A DNA stretch of 64,000 bases from Rubrivirga litoralis (GCF_031846415.1 NZ_JAVRHT010000014.1:26160-90159), one strand, 5' to 3'. Counted from the stretch's first letter, positions 7,978 to 16,159 are shown. The notes: generated by a model not told the origin, from the sequence alone. A program made the numbers and translations.

Positions 7978-8738
7978 CCGGCGCGGCGGGCGCCGGCGTC
8001 GTCGGCCGCCGCGACGATCTGGGCAAAGTCCGAGGCGTCGAGGCTGGCCCCGCCCACGAGCGCGCCGTCGAGGTCGGGCTGCGCGAACAGGTCGGCGGCG
8101 TTGCCCGGCTTCACGCTGCCCCCGTAGAGCAGGGCCACGCCCCGCCCCGCCCCGTCGAACCGCTCGGCGAGGCGGGCGCGGACGGCGGCGTGCACCGCCT
8201 GCGCCTGCTCCGGCGACGCCGTCCGCCCCGTCCCGATCGCCCAAACGGGCTCGTAGGCCACGACGAGCCGGTCCGCCGATGCCAGCTCGACGCCGTCGAG
8301 CGAGGCGTCGAGCTGGGCGAGGACCGTCGCCTCGGCGTCGCCCGCGTCGCGCTCCTCCAGCGTCTCGCCCACGCACAGGATGGGGACGAGCCCGGCCCCC
8401 ATCGCCGCCCGCACCTTTTCGGCCACGAACGCGCTCGTCTCGCCGAACAGCTGCCGCCGCTCCGAGTGGCCGACGACCACGAGATCCACGCCCAGCGCCG
8501 CGAGCATGGGCGGGGCGGTCTCGCCCGTGAACGCGCCCTCGGGCGCCGGGTGCACGTTCTGCGCGCCCAGGCGCACGCGGCTCCCGCGCACGCGCTCGGC
8601 CACGGCGTCGAGCCACACGGTCGGCGGGCACACGCCGACGCCCGACGCCGCCCCGCCCGTCTCGCGCACCACGTCGGACGCGAGGCGGACGGCGCCGTCG
8701 AGGTCCGTGTTCATCTTCCAGTTTCCAACGACGAGCAT
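7974..8738 (-). CDS. tpiA: triosephosphate isomerase
   Basis: The enzyme interconverts dihydroxyacetone phosphate and glyceraldehyde-3-phosphate in cytosolic glycolysis. At 254 aa it has normal length, and all key residues are visible: Asn6 and Lys8 (GNWKMN), catalytic His91 (GHSERR), catalytic Glu163 (AYEPVWAIGTG), flexible loop 6, and phosphate-binding LLYGGSVKPGN. It begins MLVVGNWKMN at 8738, leaving no room for an upstream extension typical of the family. It overlaps the GWxTD gene by 4 bp. The other glycolytic gene here, eno, lies elsewhere (50444). Confidence 0.97.
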   Translation of the reverse strand: MLVVGNWKMNTDLDGAVRLASDVVRETGGAASGVGVCPPTVWLDAVAERVRGSRVRLGAQNVHPAPEGAFTGETAPPMLAALGVDLVVVGHSERRQLFGETSAFVAEKVRAAMGAGLVPILCVGETLEERDAGDAEATVLAQLDASLDGVELASADRLVVAYEPVWAIGTGRTASPEQAQAVHAAVRARLAERFDGAGRGVALLYGGSVKPGNAADLFAQPDLDGALVGGASLDASDFAQIVAAADDAGARRAG

Positions 8739-8859
8739 AGCAGAGGGGCAGCCGGGGGGCGGGGCGGAGAGCGGCGGGTACGCGCGGACGCGGGCCGTGG
8801 TTTGCGGACGGCGCTAGTGCCGCTTCAAGCGGTCTCTGACAGATCCGCCTCGGCCGGTT

Positions 8860-8916
8860 GTGTGTTCCGTGTTGCGTATCGGACTTCAGGACACGCACCA
8901 CGCGATACGCAACACG
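8860..8916. repeat. 14-bp perfect inverted repeat built of 7-nt units, bcp-tpiA spacer
   Basis: CGTGTTGCGTATCG (8868-8881) is exactly complementary to 8903-8916, with a 21-nt spacer. On the minus strand the arm reads as 7-mers GTGTTGC, GTATCGC, GTGGTGC, and the other arm as GATACGC, AACACGG, AACACAC. It lies between the bcp stop (8950) and the tpiA start (8738). There is no U-run, so it is not a classical terminator. Confidence 0.85.
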
Positions 8917-8949
8917 TCGCCAGCCCGACAGAATGGCCGTGACGCTGCA

Positions 8950-9441
8950 CTAGAGGTCGAAGGCCTCCACCTTGCCGAGGATCTCGGCCGCGTGGCGGTC
9001 CGTCTTCGGGCGCTTAAACACGTGGCGGACCACGCCGTCCGGGCCGATCAGGAACGTGCTCCGCTTGACGCCGACGCTTTTGCGGCCGTAGAGCGTCTTC
9101 TCGCCCCACGCGCCGTAGGCCTCGAGGATCTCGTGGTCCGGGTCGGCCAGGAGCGGGAACGGGAGTCCGTGGTTCTCCGCGAACGCCGCGTGGCTCTCGA
9201 CCGAGTCCGGCGACACGCCGACCACGGCGACGCCGGCCGCCTCCAGGTCGGCCCAGCCGTCGCGGAGCGCGCACGCCTGCTTGGTGCAGCCGGGCGTCTC
9301 GTCCTTGGGGTAGAAGTAGAGCGCGAGCGTGCGCCCGGCGAAGTCGCTCAGGCGCAGCGTGTCGCCGGCCTGCGTCGTGCCCTCGAAGGGCGGGGCGGGC
9401 TGGCCGGGCTGCACGCCAGCGGGGGCGGGGCGGTCGGACAT
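8950..9441 (-). CDS. bcp: peroxiredoxin, BCP/PrxQ type
   Basis: This thiol peroxidase reduces H2O2 and alkyl hydroperoxides in the cytoplasm. It has 163 aa. The motif YPKDETPGCTKQACALRD holds the peroxidatic Cys52 and, five residues on, resolving Cys57, the atypical two-cysteine pattern of BCP/PrxQ. VGVSPDSVESHAAFAENHG and STFLIGPDGVV are family-typical. The N-terminus is slightly longer than in E. coli Bcp and proline-rich. It precedes tpiA in the same direction, but a 211-bp spacer with an inverted repeat separates them. Confidence 0.95.
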   Translation of the reverse strand: MSDRPAPAGVQPGQPAPPFEGTTQAGDTLRLSDFAGRTLALYFYPKDETPGCTKQACALRDGWADLEAAGVAVVGVSPDSVESHAAFAENHGLPFPLLADPDHEILEAYGAWGEKTLYGRKSVGVKRSTFLIGPDGVVRHVFKRPKTDRHAAEILGKVEAFDL

Positions 9442-9533
9442 GGGGAGCCGTTGGAGGCGGCCGCCCCGCCCTCGTGGCGGGCGGGGCGGCCTGGGTGGTG
9501 GAGAGAAAGGGGACAGCGACCTGCCCCGCCGGC

Positions 9534-10346
9534 CTAATCGGGAAGGCGGAGGTCGAGGGCGCGGACGGCGTCGAGCGCGGCGTGGGCCGTGAGGTCGAAG
9601 TGGAGCGGCGTGACGGAGACGTAGCCGGCGGCGACGGCCGCGAGGTCGGTGTCGTCGCCGCCGTCGAGGTCAACGAACCGGCCGCCGAGCCAGTAGTACG
9701 GGCGGTCGAACGGGTCGCGGCGCTCCTCGAACTCCTCCTCCCACCGCGACCGCGCCTGCCGCGTCACGCGGAGCCCGGCGAGCTCGCCACGCGGGCGGTC
9801 GGGGACGTTCACGTTGAGGAGCACGTTCGGCGGGAGCCCGTCGGCCAGCACGCGCTCGGCGAGCGCCCGCGCCACGCGCCCGGCGTCCTCGAAGTCCGCC
9901 GGCCGCCACGCGTCGTGCGACACGGCCATCGAGGGCACGCCCAGGATCGCCGCCTCCGTCGCCGCGCTGACGGTCCCCGAGTAGAGCACGTTGACCGCCG
10001 TGTTCGGCCCGTGGTTGATGCCCGAGACGACGAGGTCGGGCCGCCGGGGGAGCAGCTTCTGCACCGCGATCTTGACGCAGTCGGCCGGCGTGCCCGTGAT
10101 GGCCCGCGCCCAGACCGCCCCGCTCGGCCCGTCGAACGGCGTCACGTGCGACCGCATCGGGTCGCGGACGGTGATCGCGTGGCCGACCGCGCTCTGCTCC
10201 TCGAACGGGGCCACGACGGCCAGCGTGCCGACCCCGTCGAGCGCGGCCGCGAGCGCGGCGATGCCGGCCGCGTCGATCCCGTCGTCGTTCGAGAGCAGCA
10301 CGAGCGGCCGGTCGGCGGGGGCGTCGAGCGGGGTGGAGGTCGTCAC
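9534..10346 (-). CDS. surE: 5'/3'-nucleotidase SurE
   Basis: SurE is a metal-dependent nucleoside-monophosphate phosphatase of stress survival and nucleotide turnover. From the GTG at 10344-10346 the protein has 270 aa. It has LLSNDDG with metal-binding Asp21-Asp22, the conserved Ser53 region (PFEEQSAVGHAIT), VSGINHGPN with metal ligand Asn112, and GTPADCVKIA. GTG is chosen because upstream codons are low-complexity Pro/Arg with no family match. The gene ends 92 bp before bcp; no classical promoter or Shine-Dalgarno is visible. Confidence 0.93.
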   Translation of the reverse strand: MTTSTPLDAPADRPLVLLSNDDGIDAAGIAALAAALDGVGTLAVVAPFEEQSAVGHAITVRDPMRSHVTPFDGPSGAVWARAITGTPADCVKIAVQKLLPRRPDLVVSGINHGPNTAVNVLYSGTVSAATEAAILGVPSMAVSHDAWRPADFEDAGRVARALAERVLADGLPPNVLLNVNVPDRPRGELAGLRVTRQARSRWEEEFEERRDPFDRPYYWLGGRFVDLDGGDDTDLAAVAAGYVSVTPLHFDLTAHAALDAVRALDLRLPD

Positions 10347-10484
10347 GCGGGCGGGGCGGAGTGGGGCCGGAAGGTCGCCCCGCCCCACCCCGCCGGGTTG
10401 AACGCGCCCGGAAGTTTGCCAGTGGGCAGCGGGCGCGACATACGCCGCCCCGCCCACGACGCGAGGGCGGGGCGGTCGTCGTAG

Positions 10485-10504
10485 CGGCGTTGCATGCAAC
10501 GCCG
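10485..10504. repeat. GCATGC-centred palindrome, copy A
   Basis: CGGCGTTGCATGCAACGCCG is a perfect 20-bp palindrome preceded by CGTAG. The same motif occurs at 33600-33619 and, with one change, at 62037-62054. Confidence 0.9.
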
Positions 10505-10587
10505 TCGGGCCGCAGCACGGGCGGGGCGGCGGGCGTAGGGGCGACCGGCGGTTGTCCGTCGGCGGGCATGACGGACCCGATTCGTAG

Positions 10588-10607
10588 GGACACCACGCGT
10601 GGTGTCC
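10588..10607. repeat. ACGCGT-centred palindrome
   Basis: GGACACCACGCGTGGTGTCC is a perfect 20-bp palindrome preceded by CGTAG. A degenerate relative lies about 40 bp after the GCATGC palindrome at 62037. Confidence 0.85.
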
Positions 10608-10845
10608 GCATTCGCCCGGCGGCGCACCACGCCACGGGCGGGGTGGCCACGGTCGGGGCGGCGCCTGCCCAGGCCGCCCCGCCCGCAGCGACAACCACCC
10701 CTAGCCCCTCTTGGCTGCGCCGACGCTACGCGGTGGCCAGGAGGGGAACTGCCGCCGCCCTGACTCACCCCCGGCGTCCGTCTCCGACCACCACGCCCTC
10801 GTCTGCCGCGTGGGCGGGGCGGAACAAAACCGGCACCACCCCGCC

Positions 10846-10919
10846 CAGTCCCCAGTCCCCAGTCCCCAGTCCCCAGTCCCCAGTCCCCAGTCCCCAGTCC
10901 CCAGTCCCCAGTCCTCAGT
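10846..10919. repeat. CAGTCCC heptanucleotide tandem array (about 10 copies)
   Basis: Nine perfect CAGTCCC units, one variant (CAGTCCT) and a partial unit end inside the panB stop codon (TGA, 10915-10917, minus strand). The phase CCCCAGT matches the consensus of cyanobacterial STRR1 repeats as I recall it. Confidence 0.95.
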
Positions 10920-11751
10920 AGCTCTCGTCGGCGCTCGGGAAGGCGCCCGCGCGGACGTCGGTGACGTAGCGGCCGACGGCGCCCGTGACCGTCTCGGCGA
11001 GGTCGGCGTAGTGGCGGACGAACCGGGGGTTGAAGTCCTGCGTGAGCCCGAGGAGGTCGTGCGTGACGAGGACCTGCCCGCTGCACCCCGCCCCGGCGCC
11101 GATCCCGATCGTCGGGACCGTCAGGCTCTGCGTGAGCTCGGCCGCGAGGGCCGCCGGGATCTTCTCGAGCACGACCCCGAACACGCCCGCCCGCTCCAGC
11201 TTCAGGACGTCCTCGCGGAGCGTTACGGCCTCGTCCTCGTCGCGCGCGCGCACCTTGTAGGTCCCGAACTTGTAGATGCTCTGCGGCGTGAGCCCGAGGT
11301 GGCCCATGACCGGGATGCCCGCGTCGATGATCCGGCGCACCGAGCCCACGACCGCCGCCCCGCCCTCGAGCTTGACCGCGTGCGCGCCCGTCTCCTTCAT
11401 CACGCGGATGGCCGAGCGGAGCGCCTCGCGGCTCGACCCCTGGTAGGACCCGAACGGGAGGTCGACGACCACGAGCGCCCGCTGGACGCCGCGCACCACG
11501 CACTGGGCGTGGTAGATCATGTGGTCGAGCGTGATCGGGAGCGTCGTCTCGTGGCCCGCCATCACGTTCGACGCCGAGTCGCCCACGAGGAGCACGTCGA
11601 CGCCCGCCGCGTCCAGGAGCCGGGCGCTCGTGTAGTCGTACGCCGTCAGCATGGCGACGGGCGTGCCCTCGGCGCGCATCTCCTGGAGCGTCTGCGTCGT
11701 CACGCGGCGGACTTCAGCGGCGGTGCCGACGGGGACGGTCTGGGTGCTCAT
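10915..11751 (-). CDS. panB: 3-methyl-2-oxobutanoate hydroxymethyltransferase
   Basis: PanB transfers a hydroxymethyl group from methylene-THF to ketoisovalerate, the first pantothenate step. It has 278 aa from the ATG at 11749-11751. Family motifs visible: MLTAYDYTSARLLDAAGVD, LLVGDSASNVMAGHETTLP (Mg ligand Asp), VVVDLPFGSYQ, AVKLEGG, PVMGHLGLTPQS, VPTIGIGAGAGCSGQVLV and DFNPRFVRHYADL. An upstream extension of the frame is low-complexity and rejected. No panC or panD neighbour is present. The stop is abutted by a heptamer array. Confidence 0.96.
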   Translation of the reverse strand: MSTQTVPVGTAAEVRRVTTQTLQEMRAEGTPVAMLTAYDYTSARLLDAAGVDVLLVGDSASNVMAGHETTLPITLDHMIYHAQCVVRGVQRALVVVDLPFGSYQGSSREALRSAIRVMKETGAHAVKLEGGAAVVGSVRRIIDAGIPVMGHLGLTPQSIYKFGTYKVRARDEDEAVTLREDVLKLERAGVFGVVLEKIPAALAAELTQSLTVPTIGIGAGAGCSGQVLVTHDLLGLTQDFNPRFVRHYADLAETVTGAVGRYVTDVRAGAFPSADESY

Positions 11752-11784
11752 AGTGGGGCGCGGGCGGGGTGGGCGAAAGGGTCC

Positions 11785-11792
11785 CGAGGATA
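11785..11792 (-). promoter_or_regulatory. putative -7 element for panB
   Basis: TATCCTCG on the minus strand, 33 bp before the panB ATG; it has one change from the common TATCTTCS form. Confidence 0.35.
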
Positions 11793-11871
11793 CGGCCGCC
11801 CCGCCCCGCCCGGAAGTCAGCAGAGCCCCCGCCCCGCCCATGCCCGCCGGTGGCGCGGGCGGGGCGGACAC

Positions 11872-11904
11872 AAAAAAGGCGCCGCCCCCGAGGGAGCGGC
11901 GCCC
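11872..11904 (-). terminator. rho-independent terminator after the bamA-skp operon
   Basis: On the minus strand an 8-bp stem (GGCGCCGC with GCGGCGCC, 10-nt loop) is followed by six T. It lies 20 bp beyond the stop of the second Skp-like gene. Confidence 0.85.
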
Positions 11905-11924
11905 GAGGCCAGAGGGCGGGGCGG

Positions 11925-12581
11925 CTAGCGACCGCCCGGGGCCTGCCCGCCCGGGACCTGCTGCCCGTCGACGGCGCCCGGCGTGGTCGGCTGGGCCTGC
12001 TGCTGGCGCGTGAGCGGCTCCGACTCCGGATCGACTCCGAGCCGCTCCATCACGGCCACGGTCAGGTCCTCGACGCGCGGGCTCCGGTAGAGGAAGACCG
12101 GCGCGTTGTTGGCGACCGTCGGGAGCACGAGGTCGAAGTTCTGGGCCTCGGCCTCGGCCGTGATCGCCTCGTCGACCTGCGTGAGCACGGGCTGGAGCAG
12201 ACGAGCCTCGACGTAGCTGAGGTACTGGAGGCCCTCGGCCTCGGCCCGCTCGATCGAGCCCTGGAGCTGGGCCAGCTCCACCTGCCGCTCGCGGCGGGCG
12301 TCGTCGGTGGCGACGGCGCTCTGGGCGAACGTCTCGTAGTCGGCCACCTTCGTCTGGAGCTCCTGGCCGAGCGAGTCCTGGACAAACCGGACGCGCTGGC
12401 CGACGGCCTGCTGCTGCTGCTGGAGCTGGGTTTGGACGTCGGCGAACGCCGGCATCCGGATCACGATCTGGTCGGTGTCGACGTAGCCGACCTTGAACGC
12501 CTGAGCGGCGGCTGGCGGCGCGAACGCGCCGAGCGCGAGCACGGCGGCGAGGAGGGAAACGGTGCGGGTCATCGGGGTCAT
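11925..12581 (-). CDS. OmpH/Skp-family periplasmic chaperone, second copy
   Basis: The protein has 218 aa. A Sec signal (LLAAVLALGAFAPPAAAQA) is followed by the family start FKVGYVDTDQIVIRMP. A long Gln/Glu-rich helical region (about residues 50-150) would form the Skp tentacle, and the C-terminus ends in a Gln/Pro/Gly-rich tail. Skp-type trimers hold unfolded outer-membrane proteins for BamA. It lies 33 bp after the first copy and is the last gene before a terminator. A second ATG at 12570-12572 is an equally good start; with no Shine-Dalgarno I cannot decide. Confidence 0.88.
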   Translation of the reverse strand: MTPMTRTVSLLAAVLALGAFAPPAAAQAFKVGYVDTDQIVIRMPAFADVQTQLQQQQQAVGQRVRFVQDSLGQELQTKVADYETFAQSAVATDDARRERQVELAQLQGSIERAEAEGLQYLSYVEARLLQPVLTQVDEAITAEAEAQNFDLVLPTVANNAPVFLYRSPRVEDLTVAVMERLGVDPESEPLTRQQQAQPTTPGAVDGQQVPGGQAPGGR

Positions 12582-12614
12582 GGGGGGAGAGACAGTCCGG
12601 GGGGGAAGAAGCCG

Positions 12615-13148
12615 CTAGCGGCCGGGCGAGCCGACGCCCACGCCGAGCTCGTCGAGGACGCGGTCGGTGAGGTCGTTGGCGGGTGCGGCGAACAGGAAGA
12701 GGTAGTCGCCGTCGCGGTCGAACACGTAGTCGTAGCCGCCCTCGCTCGCGACGGCCTCGACGGCGGCCAGGAGCCGTTCTTGGGCGGGGCGGAGAAGCTG
12801 CTGTTGCTCGCGGAACAGCTCGCCCTCGGGGCCGAAGTACCGACGGCGGAGGGCGTCGACGGCTTGGCGGCGGTCGGCGAGCGCGGCCAGCGCGCGCTCA
12901 CGCTCCTCGTCGGTGTAGAGGATCTCGCGGGCGGTAAACTCGGCGGCGGCCTCGTCGGCCTCGCGGGCCGACGCGTCGACCTCGGCCTGGTACCGCTCGC
13001 CGAGCCGGTCGACTTCCTGCTGGGCCGACTGGAATTCGGGCATCTGCTCCAAAATCACGGCCGAGTCGACGTGGCCCACCCTCTGCTGCGCGGCGGCGGC
13101 CGGCGCGAGCGCGAGGAGGACGAGCCCTACGAGCGGGATCTTCGGCAT
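12615..13148 (-). CDS. OmpH/Skp-family periplasmic chaperone, first copy
   Basis: The protein has 177 aa. The signal peptide (MPKIPLVGLVLLALAPAAAAQ) is followed by RVGHVDSAVILEQMPEFQSA, the family N-terminus, then a charged coiled-coil region (about 45-130) and YDYVFDRDGDYLFLFA near the end. It lies 20 bp downstream of bamA in the same direction. The order bamA-skp-skp is typical of Bacteroidota and points to joint outer-membrane protein assembly. Confidence 0.9.
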   Translation of the reverse strand: MPKIPLVGLVLLALAPAAAAQQRVGHVDSAVILEQMPEFQSAQQEVDRLGERYQAEVDASAREADEAAAEFTAREILYTDEERERALAALADRRQAVDALRRRYFGPEGELFREQQQLLRPAQERLLAAVEAVASEGGYDYVFDRDGDYLFLFAAPANDLTDRVLDELGVGVGSPGR

Positions 13149-13168
13149 AGCGGGCGGGGCGGCCGGGC

Positions 13169-15649
13169 CTAGCGGCCGCCGAGCGAGAACTGGAACAGCC
13201 ACTGTGGCTCGCGCAGCTGCCGCACGCCGTCTTCGATCTCGAAGACCGGGTCGATCTGGTAGCCGTAGCTGATGTCGACGGCCCCAACGATGGGGAGGAA
13301 CAGCTTGGCCCCGACGCCGACCGAGCGGTACAGCTCCGACGGGTCGAAGTCGCTGAACCCGGCGTAGGTGTTGGCCGCGTCGGCGAAGAGGTACGGGGCG
13401 GCCGAAAGCTGGGGCGTCTGGAGCAGGAGGTACGAGAGCTCGGCCTCGTACTTGGTCAGGATCTGGCCGCCGACGGCGACCCCGTCGCGGTACGGGGTGA
13501 TGGACTCGGCCGGGTAGCCGCGCAGGAACACGAGGTCGCGGCCGATCCCCTGCCCCACGCCGTTGGCCGAGCTGGCCTCCAGGAGCGTCCCGCCGACGAG
13601 GTAGCGCTGGAACCGGACGGGGTCGCCGGTGAGCGACCCGATGTAGCCGGCCCGGGTGGCCACGCTGGCCGAGAGCTTGCCCGCGACCGGGGTGTAGAAG
13701 GCGGCGTCGAAGTCCGTCTTGTGGTACTGGATCGACTCGCCGATGGGCGGGGCCACGGTAAAGCTCAGGTTGAGCGACGAGCCGGCGCGCGGGAAGGTCG
13801 GGTTGTCGAGCGCGTTGCGCGAGAGCGTCTGCGTCAGCGTGACCTCCTGGCTGAACCCCTCCGGGAGCCGCGTCCGCGTGCCCTCGCCGACGTCGTAGAG
13901 CCGGTAGCCGATCGACGTCCCCGTCTGGAAGTAGTCGTCGGGCCACTTCAGGCGCTGCCGGTAGAACACGTTGGCGCTGGCGAGGCCGAGGTCGTAGGTG
14001 GCGAAGTTGGAGTTGGAGTAGCTGAGCGAGAACCCGATGGGCGTGGGCCGGCCGCGGAACCACGGCTCGGTAAACGAGACCGAGTACCGCTGCGACCGCG
14101 TCCCGTAGGTCTGGACCTGGAGCGAGAGCTGCTGGCCGTCGCCGGTCGGGAGCCCGCCCTTGAACCCCTGGAGCAGGTTCTGGAGGCTGAAGTTGGTGAA
14201 CGTGACGCGGGCCGTGAGGATGAGCCCGAGGTTGGCCCCGCCGTAGCCGCCGGAGAGCTCGAGCTGGTCCGACGACGTCTCCGAGAGGTTGTAGACGAGG
14301 TCGATCGTCCGGTCCTCGTCGTCGATCGCCGTCTCCGGCCCCTGGCCGAACGAGGCGGGGTCGAAGTAGTTGAGCGTCGAGAGCTCGCGGATGGACCGCT
14401 CGATGGCCTGGCGGCTGTAGGGCTGGCCCGGGACCGTCCGGATCTCGCGGCGGATGACGTGCTCCTTGGTCCGCGTGTTGCCGGCGATGCGGACGTCGCC
14501 GAACTCGTAGACCTCGCCCTCGAACACCTCGAACGCGAGGTCGAGCGAGTCGCCGGGCGCGACGGTGACCTCGGGCTGGACGTTGAACCGGAGGTAGCCG
14601 CGGTCGGCGTAGAGGCTCGAGACGTCGGTGTGGTCGGGGGCGTAGTACAGGTTGCGCTCGAGGAGCGTGCCGTTGTACGTGTCGCCGCGCTCGATGCCCA
14701 GGGCCAGCCGGAGCTGGTCGTCGGTGAACACGGTGTTCCCCTCGAAGGTCACGTCGCGGACGGCGTACTGCGGCCCCTCCTCGACCTCGACCTGAACGAC
14801 AAGGTCGCGCGTGCCGTCCTCCGTCGGCTCAAAGAACACCGAGTCGCGGACGACGCGGGCGCCGTAGTAGCCGCGGTCGTTGTAGAAGCGGACGAGGCTG
14901 GCGAGGTCCTCCTCGAACGCGTCCTCGTCGAACGTCTCACGCTTCCAGAACCGCCACCACCGCTTTTCGGGCGTGTTCGCGAGCTGCTTGCGGAGCGTGC
15001 CGTCGGAGAACACGTCGTTCCCCTGGAACCGGATCGACGCGACCGCCACGCGCTCGCCCTTGTCCACGTTGTACGTGAGGGCCACGCGGCCGTCGGTGTC
15101 AGTCCGCTGCTGGACGTCGACCGTCGCGAGGCGGAACCCCTTGTTGCGGAGGTAGGACTCGATCTCCATCCGCCCCCGCTCGACGTCGGCGGGGCGGACG
15201 CTGCGGCCCCGGAGGAGCGGGATGGCGTCGGCGAGGTCGTCGCGCTCGCCGGACTTGACGCCCTCGATCGTGAACGACCCGAGCCGCGGCTGCTCGACGA
15301 CGGAGACCGTGAGCGCGACCGCCCCGCCCTCGGCCTCGCCGGCCTCGACGGAGGCGTCGGAAAAGTTGCCGCGGGCGTAGAGGTTGCGGACGGCCTCGGC
15401 GAAGGCGGGGTCCCACGGGAGCTGGACGCGCATGCCCGGGCGGAGCCCGCTGACCTGGCGCGCGAGCGACTCGCTGTTCGCGTCGGCGGCCCCCTCGATG
15501 GTCACCTCGGTCACCTCGTAGGTCTGAGGCGCGGCCGAGGCCGGAGGAGCCGGGGTCTGGGCGCTCGCGGCGGGCGCCCCGAGGGCGGCGGCGAGGGCCG
15601 CCAGGCCGGCAAAGCGGGCGAGGAACGTGGTCGCGGTCGGACGGGGCAT
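13169..15649 (-). CDS. bamA: outer membrane protein assembly factor BamA
   Basis: BamA folds and inserts beta-barrel proteins. At 826 aa it has a signal peptide (residues 1-30), five POTRA domains (about 43-405; for example VTEVTIEGAADANSESLARQ and VAVASIRFQGNDVFSDGTL) and a C-terminal 16-strand barrel (about 410-826) ending LFQFSLGGR. The barrel holds the lid-loop-like segment VFLRGYPAESITPYRDG, whose RGY triad matches the conserved (V/I)RGF/Y motif of the Omp85 family. It is first in an operon with two Skp-like chaperones. A -7-like element lies 45 bp upstream. Confidence 0.96.
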   Translation of the reverse strand: MPRPTATTFLARFAGLAALAAALGAPAASAQTPAPPASAAPQTYEVTEVTIEGAADANSESLARQVSGLRPGMRVQLPWDPAFAEAVRNLYARGNFSDASVEAGEAEGGAVALTVSVVEQPRLGSFTIEGVKSGERDDLADAIPLLRGRSVRPADVERGRMEIESYLRNKGFRLATVDVQQRTDTDGRVALTYNVDKGERVAVASIRFQGNDVFSDGTLRKQLANTPEKRWWRFWKRETFDEDAFEEDLASLVRFYNDRGYYGARVVRDSVFFEPTEDGTRDLVVQVEVEEGPQYAVRDVTFEGNTVFTDDQLRLALGIERGDTYNGTLLERNLYYAPDHTDVSSLYADRGYLRFNVQPEVTVAPGDSLDLAFEVFEGEVYEFGDVRIAGNTRTKEHVIRREIRTVPGQPYSRQAIERSIRELSTLNYFDPASFGQGPETAIDDEDRTIDLVYNLSETSSDQLELSGGYGGANLGLILTARVTFTNFSLQNLLQGFKGGLPTGDGQQLSLQVQTYGTRSQRYSVSFTEPWFRGRPTPIGFSLSYSNSNFATYDLGLASANVFYRQRLKWPDDYFQTGTSIGYRLYDVGEGTRTRLPEGFSQEVTLTQTLSRNALDNPTFPRAGSSLNLSFTVAPPIGESIQYHKTDFDAAFYTPVAGKLSASVATRAGYIGSLTGDPVRFQRYLVGGTLLEASSANGVGQGIGRDLVFLRGYPAESITPYRDGVAVGGQILTKYEAELSYLLLQTPQLSAAPYLFADAANTYAGFSDFDPSELYRSVGVGAKLFLPIVGAVDISYGYQIDPVFEIEDGVRQLREPQWLFQFSLGGR

Positions 15650-15694
15650 GCGGTCGAGCAGAGCGCGTGGGGCGGACCCGAGGGGCGGGCGTCG

Positions 15695-15702
15695 GAAGAT
15701 AT
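15695..15702 (-). promoter_or_regulatory. putative -7 element for bamA operon
   Basis: TATCTTCC on the minus strand, 45 bp before the bamA ATG. The same octamer precedes dxr. Confidence 0.5.
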
Positions 15703-15828
15703 CGGGGCGTCCCCGAGGGACCGGCGCAGAGGCAGCGAAGACGGCGCTCTGGAGCGGCCCGGGTCGAACGGCACCTCCAATCCTTTATTGCAGCTGGGGA
15801 CGCCGAGATGCCCCACCCCGCCCCCGAA

Positions 15829-15876
15829 AGCGGCGAGCGGCGAGCGGCGAGCGGCGAGCGGCGAGCGGCGAGCGGA
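15829..15876. repeat. AGCGGCG heptanucleotide array
   Basis: Six perfect 7-mers AGCGGCG and a partial seventh. The array is flanked on both sides by the same GATGCCCCACCCCGCCC phrase. Confidence 0.9.
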
Positions 15877-15939
15877 AGATGCCCCACCCCGCCCTCGCAG
15901 CTCGCGGGCGGGGCGGCCGCTCAGCCAGAGCAAAGCACA

Positions 15940-16028
15940 GAGGTACAGGGTACTCGGTACGAGGTACGCGCGCTGAGGCTCAGATCGGGCCGTACCCGGT
16001 ACCCCGTACCCACCCGAAGGGTGCTCTA
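15940..16028 (+). repeat. 80-bp dispersed element, copy 1
   Basis: Four 7-mers ending GGTAC (GAGGTAC, AGGGTAC, TCGGTAC, GAGGTAC) lead to a core containing CTCAGATCGGGCCGTACC, then complementary 7-mers (CGGTACC, CCGTACC) and GGGTGCTCTAG. The reverse complement of 56162-56241 aligns with 15949-16028 across about 80 bp. Confidence 0.8.
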
Positions 16029-16159
16029 GTTGCCGAGGGCGGGGCGGCGCCCGCGATCCGCCCGTGCGGCGAGGGCGGGGCGGACATAGGACGGACATGA
16101 TGACACGAGGGCGGCGACGCGGCAGCGTAGGCTGTCCCTCCACCTACGCCCCTCTCCTC

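Larger units (their letters stand above)
10347..10914. other. intergenic repeat-rich spacer, panB-surE
   Basis: These 568 bp contain no supportable gene. They hold GC boxes, a palindrome centred on GCATGC, another centred on ACGCGT, a half of a GGGCGACC palindrome near 10536-10551, and a heptanucleotide array against the panB stop codon. Confidence 0.8.
15650..16159. other. intergenic spacer bamA / DinB-like gene
   Basis: These 510 bp between divergent genes hold the bamA promoter candidate, a 7-nt GAGCGGC array and one copy of an 80-bp dispersed element. I see no gene. Confidence 0.75.

Noticed and set aside
15940..16028. tRNA-like fold in the 80-bp element
   Set aside because: No anticodon stem, no TTCGA-type T loop and no CCA-end context; the pairing is explained by complementary heptads.
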